Shown one piece after another: positions 25,576 through 32,877 of a stretch of DNA of 43,822 nt (the first letter of the stretch is position 1; every line of letters starts with the position of its first letter). The stretch lies in assembly GCA_910587655.1 (NCBI GenBank), contig CAJUND010000029.1:1-43822 (forward strand). The letters run 5' to 3'. The notes beneath the pieces were generated by a model. The model saw nothing but the letters and a program-made list of their open reading frames with translations, was not told where the DNA came from and made no database searches. The position numbers were made by a program, and so were the translations under genes. This DNA is from an uncultured Agathobacter sp. Its GTDB lineage: Bacteria > Bacillota > Clostridia > Lachnospirales > Lachnospiraceae.

Positions 25576-25667
25576 TCCGGGAATGAAGTTCTCCCGTGGG
25601 AAACCTAAACCGCATTTTATGCTGATGACTTCTGCGAAAATACGCAGAAACCATCAGCTTTTTTCGT
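25576..25667 (+). promoter_or_regulatory. Fluoride riboswitch (crcB motif)
   Basis: The aptamer holds the family's conserved blocks in order: GGGAATGAAGTTCTCCC (25579-25595), AAACCGC (25608-25614) and GCTGATGACTTCTG (25621-25634). The last block also forms the 5' arm of a terminator that ends at 25667. This is the standard layout of an 'on' switch: fluoride binding holds GCTGATGACTTC in the aptamer and prevents termination. The gene behind it is a cation/proton antiporter, one of the known classes controlled by this riboswitch, along with CrcB/Fluc and EriC-F. Confidence 0.9.
25621..25667 (+). terminator. Riboswitch expression-platform terminator
   Basis: GCTGATG-A-CTTCTGCG pairs with CGCAGAAA-CCATCAGC around AAAATA, and a run of six T follows (25659-25664). 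It uses the 3' part of the aptamer as its left arm, so aptamer and terminator are mutually exclusive. Confidence 0.85.
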
Positions 25668-25697
25668 TTCGGTTTCTGCAGCAGGGAGGAAAAAAAC

Positions 25698-26879
25698 ATG
25701 CTGACAAGTATTGCACTGATACTGTTACTGGGACTGCTTCTGGAAGGAGTGTTCTCAAAAATGAAACTGCCGGGACTTTGCGGAATGATTCTTGTGGGAA
25801 TTATTTTAGGACCCCATGCGCTCAATCTGATCGATGGTTCCATTATTGCAATTTCGGGGGATTTAAGAAAAATTGCTCTGGTGATTATTCTCACAAGGGC
25901 AGGGCTTTCATTGGACGCAGCAGACCTTAAAAAAAACGGCAGGCCTGCGGTATTGATGAGCTTTGTTCCGGCATGTGCGGAAATTCTGGGCACGGTTATT
26001 TTAGCGCCCCTGCTGCTGGATGTAACTGTTCTGGAAGCTGCGGTTATGGGAAGCGTGCTTGCCGCAGTATCCCCTGCCGTGATTGTGCCCCGGATGATTG
26101 GACTGATGGAAAAAGGCTATGGCAGAAAACACCGCATTCCGCAGCTGCTGCTTGCGGGCGCATCCGTTGACGATGTTTTTGTGATTGTCGTATTTACCGC
26201 ATTTACTTCACTGGCATCTACCGGCAGGGTATCCTTTGCCCGCTTTTTGCAGATACCGTTATCGATTGTAACAGGGATTGCGGCAGGTGCAGCGGCAGGA
26301 AGTGCGCTGGTCATATTTTTTAAGAAATTTCACATGAGGGATTCCGTAAAAATATTAATCATTTTAAGCCTTTCATTTCTGCTTCTGGAACTGGAAAACA
26401 GACTGGAAGGAATCATTCCGCTTTCCGGACTTTTAGCAATCATGAGCCTGGGAATTGTGGTAAAGCAAAAATATTCGGTACTGGCGGTAAGGCTTTCTGA
26501 AAAATACAATAAATTATGGGTGGCTGCGGAAATATTTTTATTTGTGCTGGTAGGTGCAATCGTTGACTTGAAATATGCCATGGCGGCAGGCGTTTCCGCG
26601 GTTTTACTGGTAGCGGGAGCGCTGGTGTTCCGAATGGCGGCTGTTGCATTGTCACTGGCAAAAACAAAGCTTACAATAAAGGAAAAAGCTTTTTGCATGA
26701 TTGCCTATACGCCAAAAGCAACGGTGCAGGCAACGATTGGTGCAGTACCGCTTGGTATGGGGCTGCCATGCGGGCAGATTGTGCTGACTGTCGCAGTGCT
26801 GTCGATTCTGCTTACAGCTTCCGCGGGGGCAGTCTGTATCGACCATCTGTATGACAGATTGCTGGATACGCAGGAATAA
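25698..26879 (+). CDS. Cation/proton antiporter under fluoride control
   Basis: 393 aa, GGGAGG before the ATG. The protein is hydrophobic with about 11-12 membrane segments and the CPA (Na+/H+ exchanger, KefB-like) pattern: LLLEGVFSKMKLPGLCGMIL, IILGPHAL, RAGLSLD and VSPAVIVP. Fluoride riboswitches precede such antiporters in some bacteria, presumably because export of protons or cations relieves stress from hydrogen fluoride entering the cell. The transported ion here is not known. No CrcB/Fluc gene lies in the window, so this could be the fluoride response gene of the host. Confidence 0.9.
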   Translation: MLTSIALILLLGLLLEGVFSKMKLPGLCGMILVGIILGPHALNLIDGSIIAISGDLRKIALVIILTRAGLSLDAADLKKNGRPAVLMSFVPACAEILGTVILAPLLLDVTVLEAAVMGSVLAAVSPAVIVPRMIGLMEKGYGRKHRIPQLLLAGASVDDVFVIVVFTAFTSLASTGRVSFARFLQIPLSIVTGIAAGAAAGSALVIFFKKFHMRDSVKILIILSLSFLLLELENRLEGIIPLSGLLAIMSLGIVVKQKYSVLAVRLSEKYNKLWVAAEIFLFVLVGAIVDLKYAMAAGVSAVLLVAGALVFRMAAVALSLAKTKLTIKEKAFCMIAYTPKATVQATIGAVPLGMGLPCGQIVLTVAVLSILLTASAGAVCIDHLYDRLLDTQE

Positions 26880-26988
26880 GCAGTAAAGAATGTGAAAGTG
26901 AAGTTGAATAAAACAGGATAGATTACCCGTAATTACATAAAATATAAAAAACATTTTCCAGAATATATTCAGAAAGGAACCGTAGTGT

Positions 26989-28938
26989 ATGGGTAATCAT
27001 TTAAAAGAGCAGGGCAGTCCCTATCTTCTGCAGCATGCAGAAAATCCGGTTGACTGGTATCCGTGGTGTGAGGAAGCGTTTGAGAGGGCAAAAGAAGAAG
27101 ACAAGCCTGTATTTTTAAGTATCGGATACAGTACCTGCCACTGGTGCCATGTGATGGCGCATGAAAGCTTTGAAAACGAAAAAATAGCAGAGGTACTGAA
27201 CCGTTGTTTTATTTCCATTAAAGTGGACAGGGAGGAACGTCCGGATATTGACAGTGTGTATATGGCGTTCTGCCAGGTATTTACCGGAAACGGCGGCTGG
27301 CCGATGAGCATCTTTATGACGGCGGAACAGAAGCCGTTTTTTGCCGGGACATATTTTCCGCCGGAATCACATTTCGGGATGATGGGATTTCGCCAGCTTC
27401 TGGTTAAAATAGCCGGTCTTTGGGAAAATGACAGGGAAAATCTTCTGCATACGGCGGAAACCCTTACGGCGGACATTAATAAAAATAACCATGCTGTATA
27501 TGAAGAGACAGACGAAAATCTTTCGGAATCCGCAGCAGAAATTTTTGCCCGGACATTTGATAAAAGAAACGGCGGTTTCGGAACAGCGCCGAAATTTCCG
27601 ACGCCCCATAACCTGGTATTTCTTATGCTGTATTCCCGTTTGCAGAAGGATGAAAATGCCCTTAAGCAGGCGTGCGTTACACTGGAAAAAATGAGACGGG
27701 GCGGAATTTTTGACCAGATTGGTTACGGGTTTTCCCGGTATTCCACAGACGATAAATTTCTTGTTCCCCATTTTGAAAAAATGCTTTATGACAATGCACT
27801 TCTGATACTGGCATATGCTGCTGCATATAAGGCGTCGGGAAACCGTTTGTTTCTTGATACGGCGGAAAAAACAGCAGCATATATTTTTCGTGAAATGACG
27901 GGAGCGGAAGGGGAATTTTATTCTGCTCAGGATGCAGACAGCGAAGGGCAGGAGGGCAGGTTTTATGTCTGGGATTATGATGAAATCTGCAATATTTTAG
28001 GAAAAGAAAAAGGACAGGATTTCTGTGCCTGTTTTGGTATTACCAGGGAGGGAAACTTTGAGGGGAAAAATATACCGAACCTGCCCACGCGGGATAGCAT
28101 TTCTGACTGCTTTCAGGAAGAAACAGAAATCTTATATCGTTACCGGAAATCCCGTGCGAGGCTTCATCTTGATGATAAAGTCCTTACCTCCTGGAATGCG
28201 CTGATGATCTGCGCGCTGTCCATGCTGTACCGTGTGACCGGAAACAGCCGGTATCTGGATGCTGCAAAAAAAGCAGGAGATTATATTGAAAAAAATCTTG
28301 TAAAGGATGACATTATCTATGTAAGCCGCCGAAATGAAAAATTATCGGTAAAAGGTTTTCTGGAAGACTATGCTTATTATGCGCTGGCGCAGATTTTTCT
28401 TTTTGATGTGACGGCAGAAGAGGAATTTTTAAGTCGCGCAGAAAAAATATGCGAAGAAACCGAAGCACAGTTTGCGGATGAGAAAAACGGCGGATACTTT
28501 TTATATGGAAGTTTCAATGACAGTCTGGTTTCAAAACCAAAAGAAACCTATGACGGTGCGCTGCCGAGCGGAAATTCTGTTTTTGCATTCTGTCTTGTCA
28601 GGCTGGCACAGATTACCGGCAGGGAAATATATAAAAACCGGGCCAAGAAGCAGCTTGCGTTTTTATCAGCTGAGGCTGCACATTATCCTGCGGGGTACTG
28701 TGTGTTTTTAACTGCCCTGCTGCTGCACCGGAATCCGCCGGAACGGATTACCGTGGTGCTTTCAGGGGAAGAGGAACGGGGAGAAATACTGCGCAGCCTT
28801 CCGCTGTATTCTGACATAAAAATTTATCAAAAGGAATCAGGGGAATACCGGCTGTTAAATGGAAAAACAACTTATTATGTCTGCAGGAATTATATGTGTT
28901 TTCCGCCTGCGAATACCTACTGTCCAGACTTGAAATAA
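26989..28938 (+). CDS. YyaL/DUF255 thioredoxin-domain protein
   Basis: 649 aa with two parts: a thioredoxin-like N-terminal domain (about 1-165) bearing C50-H-W-C53 in the family motif STCHWCHVM, and an (alpha/alpha)6-barrel part (about 190-620) resembling glycoside hydrolase/N-acylglucosamine epimerase-like barrels, with APKFPTPHNL and FYSAQDADSEG. These proteins (YyaL, SPATA20 in animals) have unclear chemistry. Length is normal. AGAAAGGA precedes the start. It is one of the more conserved, housekeeping-like genes here. Confidence 0.92.
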   Translation: MGNHLKEQGSPYLLQHAENPVDWYPWCEEAFERAKEEDKPVFLSIGYSTCHWCHVMAHESFENEKIAEVLNRCFISIKVDREERPDIDSVYMAFCQVFTGNGGWPMSIFMTAEQKPFFAGTYFPPESHFGMMGFRQLLVKIAGLWENDRENLLHTAETLTADINKNNHAVYEETDENLSESAAEIFARTFDKRNGGFGTAPKFPTPHNLVFLMLYSRLQKDENALKQACVTLEKMRRGGIFDQIGYGFSRYSTDDKFLVPHFEKMLYDNALLILAYAAAYKASGNRLFLDTAEKTAAYIFREMTGAEGEFYSAQDADSEGQEGRFYVWDYDEICNILGKEKGQDFCACFGITREGNFEGKNIPNLPTRDSISDCFQEETEILYRYRKSRARLHLDDKVLTSWNALMICALSMLYRVTGNSRYLDAAKKAGDYIEKNLVKDDIIYVSRRNEKLSVKGFLEDYAYYALAQIFLFDVTAEEEFLSRAEKICEETEAQFADEKNGGYFLYGSFNDSLVSKPKETYDGALPSGNSVFAFCLVRLAQITGREIYKNRAKKQLAFLSAEAAHYPAGYCVFLTALLLHRNPPERITVVLSGEEERGEILRSLPLYSDIKIYQKESGEYRLLNGKTTYYVCRNYMCFPPANTYCPDLK

Positions 28939-28981
28939 TATGAAATATATGGTATTTTTTTAAAAACGGACGGGAGGAAAC

Positions 28982-29857
28982 ATGATGCGAAGTGAAGCGG
29001 AGATGTACCAGTTGTTTCAGGATATGGCAGAAGCAGACAGCCGGATTCTTGCAGTATATATGAACGGCTCAAGAACAAATGCGAATGTACCGAAGGATAT
29101 TTTTCAGGATTATGATATTGTGTTTGTGGTAACAGAAACGGGAAGTTTTATCAGGGACAGGGACTGGATTCATAAATTCGGAAAGATTCTGTATATGCAG
29201 TATCCTGACGAACACCCGGATTACCCGGCTGATAAGGAACATTTTTATGGTTGGCTGATGCAGTTTGCTGACGGTGTGCGGATGGACCTTCATGTGGAGT
29301 CTGTCAGTCATGCAAGGGAACATATAGGGGATGACAGTCTCTGCCGGATTTTACTGGATAAAGAAAATATTCTGCCCGAAATACCGGCGGCAACAGATGA
29401 GGATTATTATGTGAAAAAGCCATCTGAGGCACAGTTTCATGCATGCACGAATGAATTCTGGTGGTGCAGTAATAATCTTGCCAAGGGACTCTGGCGGAAA
29501 GAGATTCCATATGTGCAGGATATGGCGAATTTTGTTGTCCGTAAGCAGCTGGAAAAAATGCTTTCATGGAAGGTCGGTATCAAAACGGATTTTTCAGTCA
29601 GTGTCGGGAAATCGGCAAAGTATCTGTACCGCTGGCTTGATGCGGATGAATACCAGAATTATGTAAGTACCTATTTTGGCGGCGGAATAAACGAAGCATG
29701 GGAAGCGGTTTTTTTGACGTGTGATTTGTTTGATAATACATCAGAATATGTGGCGGAAAAACTGGGATACACATACCATACAGACGAGGCAGCAGCGGCA
29801 AGGGGATTTCTGGAGCATGTGAGAAAACTGCCGGAAGATGCTGAGGAAGTGTACTGA
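28982..29857 (+). CDS. ANT(6)-like aminoglycoside adenylyltransferase
   Basis: 291 aa nucleotidyltransferase. MNGSRTN (residues 27-33) and DYDIVFVV (43-50) give the Gly-Ser and the two metal-binding Asp of the AadE/ANT(6) family, and the C-terminal half is the usual helical substrate part (FWWCSNNLAKGLWRKEIPY). Such enzymes adenylate streptomycin. Chromosomal relatives of this kind are widespread and need not confer resistance. GGGAGG lies before ATG ATG; the first ATG is assumed. Its stop is four bases from the converging DUF2716 gene. Confidence 0.88.
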   Translation: MMRSEAEMYQLFQDMAEADSRILAVYMNGSRTNANVPKDIFQDYDIVFVVTETGSFIRDRDWIHKFGKILYMQYPDEHPDYPADKEHFYGWLMQFADGVRMDLHVESVSHAREHIGDDSLCRILLDKENILPEIPAATDEDYYVKKPSEAQFHACTNEFWWCSNNLAKGLWRKEIPYVQDMANFVVRKQLEKMLSWKVGIKTDFSVSVGKSAKYLYRWLDADEYQNYVSTYFGGGINEAWEAVFLTCDLFDNTSEYVAEKLGYTYHTDEAAAARGFLEHVRKLPEDAEEVY

Positions 29858-29861
29858 TTAA

Positions 29862-30383
29862 TTATGCCAGACGTTTCCATCCAAACCTGTCATAAATTTC
29901 CTCTGTTTTCTTCACCAGTGCGTCCCCGAATATCCATACTTCCTGTCTCCACGGATGCCCCAGGAAGCCGAACGAAAAATCCTGCTCAATAAAAAAATAA
30001 TAATCCCCGTCCGGATAAAAGGAAGGAAAATAAGCATAATACCCGCCGCCGTGGAAATTCTTGTTTTCCACCCACAGGGAAGTCTGTTTGTCCGGTTTTT
30101 TCGGGTCAAAAATAAAAGCGCTGTGCTGCCAGTCCAGTGCATACATATATTTTCCTTCAGGGAGAATAGAGGCAAATACAAAATTCATATGATTCTGCAT
30201 ATCATCAATCTGTGTATCCGTCATTTCATCGACTGCATATACAGCATGGTTTTCTTTGAGCTCAAACGGCAGTTTTACATTCATGGAATGTCCCCTGTAA
30301 GCGCAGGAAGGGTGAAATCCTAATTCTGAATATACGTTATCCCAGATTAATTTTTCTTCCATGGAATCGTTAATAAGCTTCAT
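29862..30383 (-). CDS. DUF2716 family protein
   Basis: 173 aa from ATG 30383, preceded by AAAAGGAG; a longer frame to 30422 has no ribosome site. The pattern IWDNVYSELGFHPS at the N-terminus and DYYFFIEQDFSFGFLGHPWR near the C-terminus is that of DUF2716, a soluble family of unknown function often found near immunity-like SUKH proteins. Its own promoter lies at 30431-30459. Confidence 0.82.
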   Translation of the reverse strand: MKLINDSMEEKLIWDNVYSELGFHPSCAYRGHSMNVKLPFELKENHAVYAVDEMTDTQIDDMQNHMNFVFASILPEGKYMYALDWQHSAFIFDPKKPDKQTSLWVENKNFHGGGYYAYFPSFYPDGDYYFFIEQDFSFGFLGHPWRQEVWIFGDALVKKTEEIYDRFGWKRLA

Positions 30384-30430
30384 GTGCCGGCTCCTTTTTC
30401 CCTGCGGTAATGTATGCTGCAATTATGGAA

Positions 30431-30459
30431 ATTATATCATGTGCGTGTGATGGATTCAA
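30431..30459 (-). promoter_or_regulatory. Promoter of the DUF2716 gene
   Basis: On the minus strand TTGAAT (30459-30454) and a consensus TATAAT (30436-30431) are 17 bp apart, 48 bp ahead of the start codon. Confidence 0.75.
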
Positions 30460-30469
30460 CGAAAAACCG

Positions 30470-30498
30470 TTGCAGCCGTGTGTGATTTATTGTAGGAT
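30470..30498 (+). promoter_or_regulatory. Promoter of the propeller-like gene
   Basis: TTGCAG (30470-30475), 17 bp, TAGGAT (30493-30498), followed by AGGAGG and the ATG at 30523. The transcript leader would be short. Back to back with the promoter for the minus strand, so both may respond to the same factor. Confidence 0.5.
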
Positions 30499-30522
30499 AG
30501 ATTTACAGGAGGATACAGGTTC

Positions 30523-31485
30523 ATGAAAATAAAAAAGCTAAAGGGCGGATTTACGCCATATATGACAGCGGATGAAAAGCTGCTCGTTACAGTCAGCAGA
30601 AATACGGCATATATTTATAACCTGGAGGACGGGAAGCTGCTGCAGTCTGTAAAATCACTCAGCAATCTGTCAGAAACAGCCGTTTCAGGAGATAAAAAGC
30701 TTCTGGCTGTAAAAAATACATCAGGAATGATTGCGCTGATTTCCTTAGAGAGCGGAGAGGAAATCGGAAGGTGCGCGATGGAGCGCAGGGAAGGAAATGC
30801 CATCGTGTTTACGCATGATGACAGCGGGGTACTGGATTTTGACTGGGACGGCAGAACTATGTTTTTAGACAGTGCGGATGTAAAACATCGTGTTCTGGAC
30901 GGGCCGACCAATGTCGTACTGGGAAGACTGCCGCGGACGGTCTTTATGCACTATGATGTTTACAGCGACAGGATTTACAGGTTTATGGATGATGAGGAAG
31001 CGGGCGGAGACACAAAGGGCAGGGCGCTGGTATCATCAGCGGATATAGAAAATATCGACTATCATACGGTACGGGAGTTTGATAACATACCGGAACACCT
31101 GCAGGGACTTTCGTTCTGTAAAACACATAATTACTATGTGGAATGGAAGAAAAACCTGCTAATAAAAACCGACAAGAATTTTGGGGAAATATCAAGAACC
31201 GAACTGCCCCCTGAATGGAAAACCGCAACCGGAAAAGCATATGACCGAATCTGGGTTTCAGCGGGCGAAAAATATATGTTTGTGGATTTTGGAAAGCAGT
31301 GTGACAACCCGCGTGATTTTCAGGCGTATTCGGCTGCCGCATCCCTTTCTTGTCTGTATGAGCTTGATACCATGGAAAAGATTACGGATTTCGATTATGA
31401 ATATGTATCAGACTTTCTGGCGTTTGATGATGACAGACGGTTTGTGCTGGCGACGTGGAACTTGTCGTATCTGCTGACAGTGTAG
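30523..31485 (+). CDS. Beta-propeller-like protein, unknown
   Basis: 320 aa without signal peptide. Repeated short strand motifs of the sort 'DEKLLVTVSRNTAYIYNLED', 'DKKLLAVKNTSGMIALISLE' and 'DDRRFVLATWNLSYLL' are typical of WD40/quinoprotein-type blades. About six such blades fit the length. No catalytic site is recognised. A role in protein binding is the usual expectation for such proteins. AGGAGG lies 12 bp before the ATG, and a 38-bp gap separates it from the next ORF. Confidence 0.65.
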   Translation: MKIKKLKGGFTPYMTADEKLLVTVSRNTAYIYNLEDGKLLQSVKSLSNLSETAVSGDKKLLAVKNTSGMIALISLESGEEIGRCAMERREGNAIVFTHDDSGVLDFDWDGRTMFLDSADVKHRVLDGPTNVVLGRLPRTVFMHYDVYSDRIYRFMDDEEAGGDTKGRALVSSADIENIDYHTVREFDNIPEHLQGLSFCKTHNYYVEWKKNLLIKTDKNFGEISRTELPPEWKTATGKAYDRIWVSAGEKYMFVDFGKQCDNPRDFQAYSAAASLSCLYELDTMEKITDFDYEYVSDFLAFDDDRRFVLATWNLSYLLTV

Positions 31486-31523
31486 GAGGCTGATATAAAC
31501 TGACCGAAAAGGAGGCGGATCGG

Positions 31524-31718
31524 ATGGCGGTTCAAATGGAGATACCGGATGAATTTACAGCAGGTCAAAAGAATCCTGAAAACAGAAAAGAAATCTATTC
31601 AGCCATGATTATTTACGGACTGCTTTCCTATCATGACGGAAAACTGCGTATTCCAAATAAGGAATTAATGATTGAATTTGAAAATGCAATGGAAGACGAT
31701 GAGTTGGAGGGTAATTGA
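31524..31718 (+). pseudogene. C-terminal fragment of an AAA-ATPase-like protein
   Basis: 64 aa. NRKEIYSAMIIYGLLSYHDG and LRIPNKELMIEFENAM are the end of the AAA-ATPase_like part found in the AAA-ATPase/PDDEXK_9 (DUF1703) proteins that are abundant in gut Clostridia; those are over 500 aa. Only this helical, hinge-like section is left, yet it has an own start with AAGGAGG and its stop overlaps the DUF1016 gene by one base. It may be translated and could only serve to couple translation. Calling it a remnant is the safer option. Confidence 0.6.
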
Positions 31719-32812
31719 TGAATAGGAAAAATGAAATAATAGAAGCGGGTCCGTCGTTAGATTTATTAATTGCAGATTCCATTGAACTGATCCAATATGC
31801 AAGACAGATTACTGCAAAACAAGTAAATCTGGTGCAGTTAATGACTTATTACGCCCTGGGGAAATGGATTGTTGAGGAACAGCAGGAAGGGAAAGAACGA
31901 GCAAAATATGGAAATCAGGTTTTGAAAAAATTATCAGAAAGCCTTACAAAAGAATTTGGCAGGGGATTTTCCGAAACGAACTTGGAATATGCCAGGAAAT
32001 TTTATCTCACATATGCAGACCGAATTTCCCAGACACTGTTTGAGAAATTTGCAATTGAAAAATCTCAGACAGTGTTTGAGGAATTGGATGTGGAACAGCC
32101 ATTTATTGTTTCTTGGTCGCATTATTTGCAGCTTATGCGGATTGAAAACGAGGATGAACGGAAATTTTATGAGATAGAATCAGCAAAATCCGGTTGGGGA
32201 ATACGCACATTGCAGAGACAGTATAATTCGAGTCTGTATGAGAGACTGGCATTGAGCAGAGACAAGGACGAAGTAATGAGACTGGCAAAAGAAGGTAATG
32301 TCATTACAAAACCACAGGATATTGTGAAACAGCCCACAGTGCTTGAATTTCTTGGGTTAGACGAAAAAGCAAAATATGTGGAATCTGATTTGGAGACTGC
32401 GATTATCAATAAATTGCAAAAATTTTTGTTAGAATTGGGAAAAGGTTACTTGTTTGAAGCAAGGCAGAAGAGGTTTACTTTTAAGGAAGATAACTATTAT
32501 GTGGATCTTGTGTTCTATAACAGACTTTTAAGATGCTATGTATTGGTGGATTTGAAAATTGATAAGTTAACACATCAGGATTTGGGGCAGATGCTGATGT
32601 ATGTGCATTATTACGACAAATATGAGAAACTTCCGGAGGAAAATCCAACGGTAGGAATTTTGCTATGCAAGGAAAAGGATGATGCCCTTGTAGAAATTAC
32701 ATTACCGGATGATGCTAATATTTATGCATCGGAGTATCAGTTATATTTGCCTGATAAGAAGGAACTTCAGAAGAAATTAAAGGAATGGATAGAAGAGGGA
32801 ACGGATTTGTAG
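31718..32812 (+). CDS. DUF1016 (YhcG-like) PD-(D/E)XK nuclease
   Basis: 364 aa from ATG 31718. The N-terminal part (about 1-170) matches DUF1016_N: LVQLMTYYALGKWIVEEQQ and FSETNLEYARKFYLTY. The C-terminal part (about 200-340) is a PD-(D/E)XK nuclease fold: YYVDLVFYNR and CYVLVDLKI give the Asp and D-x-K. YhcG-type proteins are linked with restriction, recombination and phage defence, but are not well characterised. Here it stands alone after the ATPase fragment. Confidence 0.92.
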   Translation: MNRKNEIIEAGPSLDLLIADSIELIQYARQITAKQVNLVQLMTYYALGKWIVEEQQEGKERAKYGNQVLKKLSESLTKEFGRGFSETNLEYARKFYLTYADRISQTLFEKFAIEKSQTVFEELDVEQPFIVSWSHYLQLMRIENEDERKFYEIESAKSGWGIRTLQRQYNSSLYERLALSRDKDEVMRLAKEGNVITKPQDIVKQPTVLEFLGLDEKAKYVESDLETAIINKLQKFLLELGKGYLFEARQKRFTFKEDNYYVDLVFYNRLLRCYVLVDLKIDKLTHQDLGQMLMYVHYYDKYEKLPEENPTVGILLCKEKDDALVEITLPDDANIYASEYQLYLPDKKELQKKLKEWIEEGTDL

Positions 32813-32839
32813 GCGGTTGATATGAAATATAACCAGCTA

Positions 32840-32872
32840 TTAAACGGCGGCTGTAACAAAGCCGCCGTTTAA
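32840..32872. terminator. Bidirectional terminator between converging genes
   Basis: TTAAACGGCGGCT pairs perfectly with AGCCGCCGTTTAA in a 13-bp stem. There is T-rich DNA on both sides. It separates the nuclease gene from the transporter operon that ends at 32878. Confidence 0.75.
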
Positions 32873-32877
32873 ATTAT

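Noticed and set aside
29862..30383. DUF2716 protein as immunity partner of a toxin.
   Set aside because: No toxin gene is adjacent; the neighbours are an adenylyltransferase and a propeller-like protein with separate promoters.
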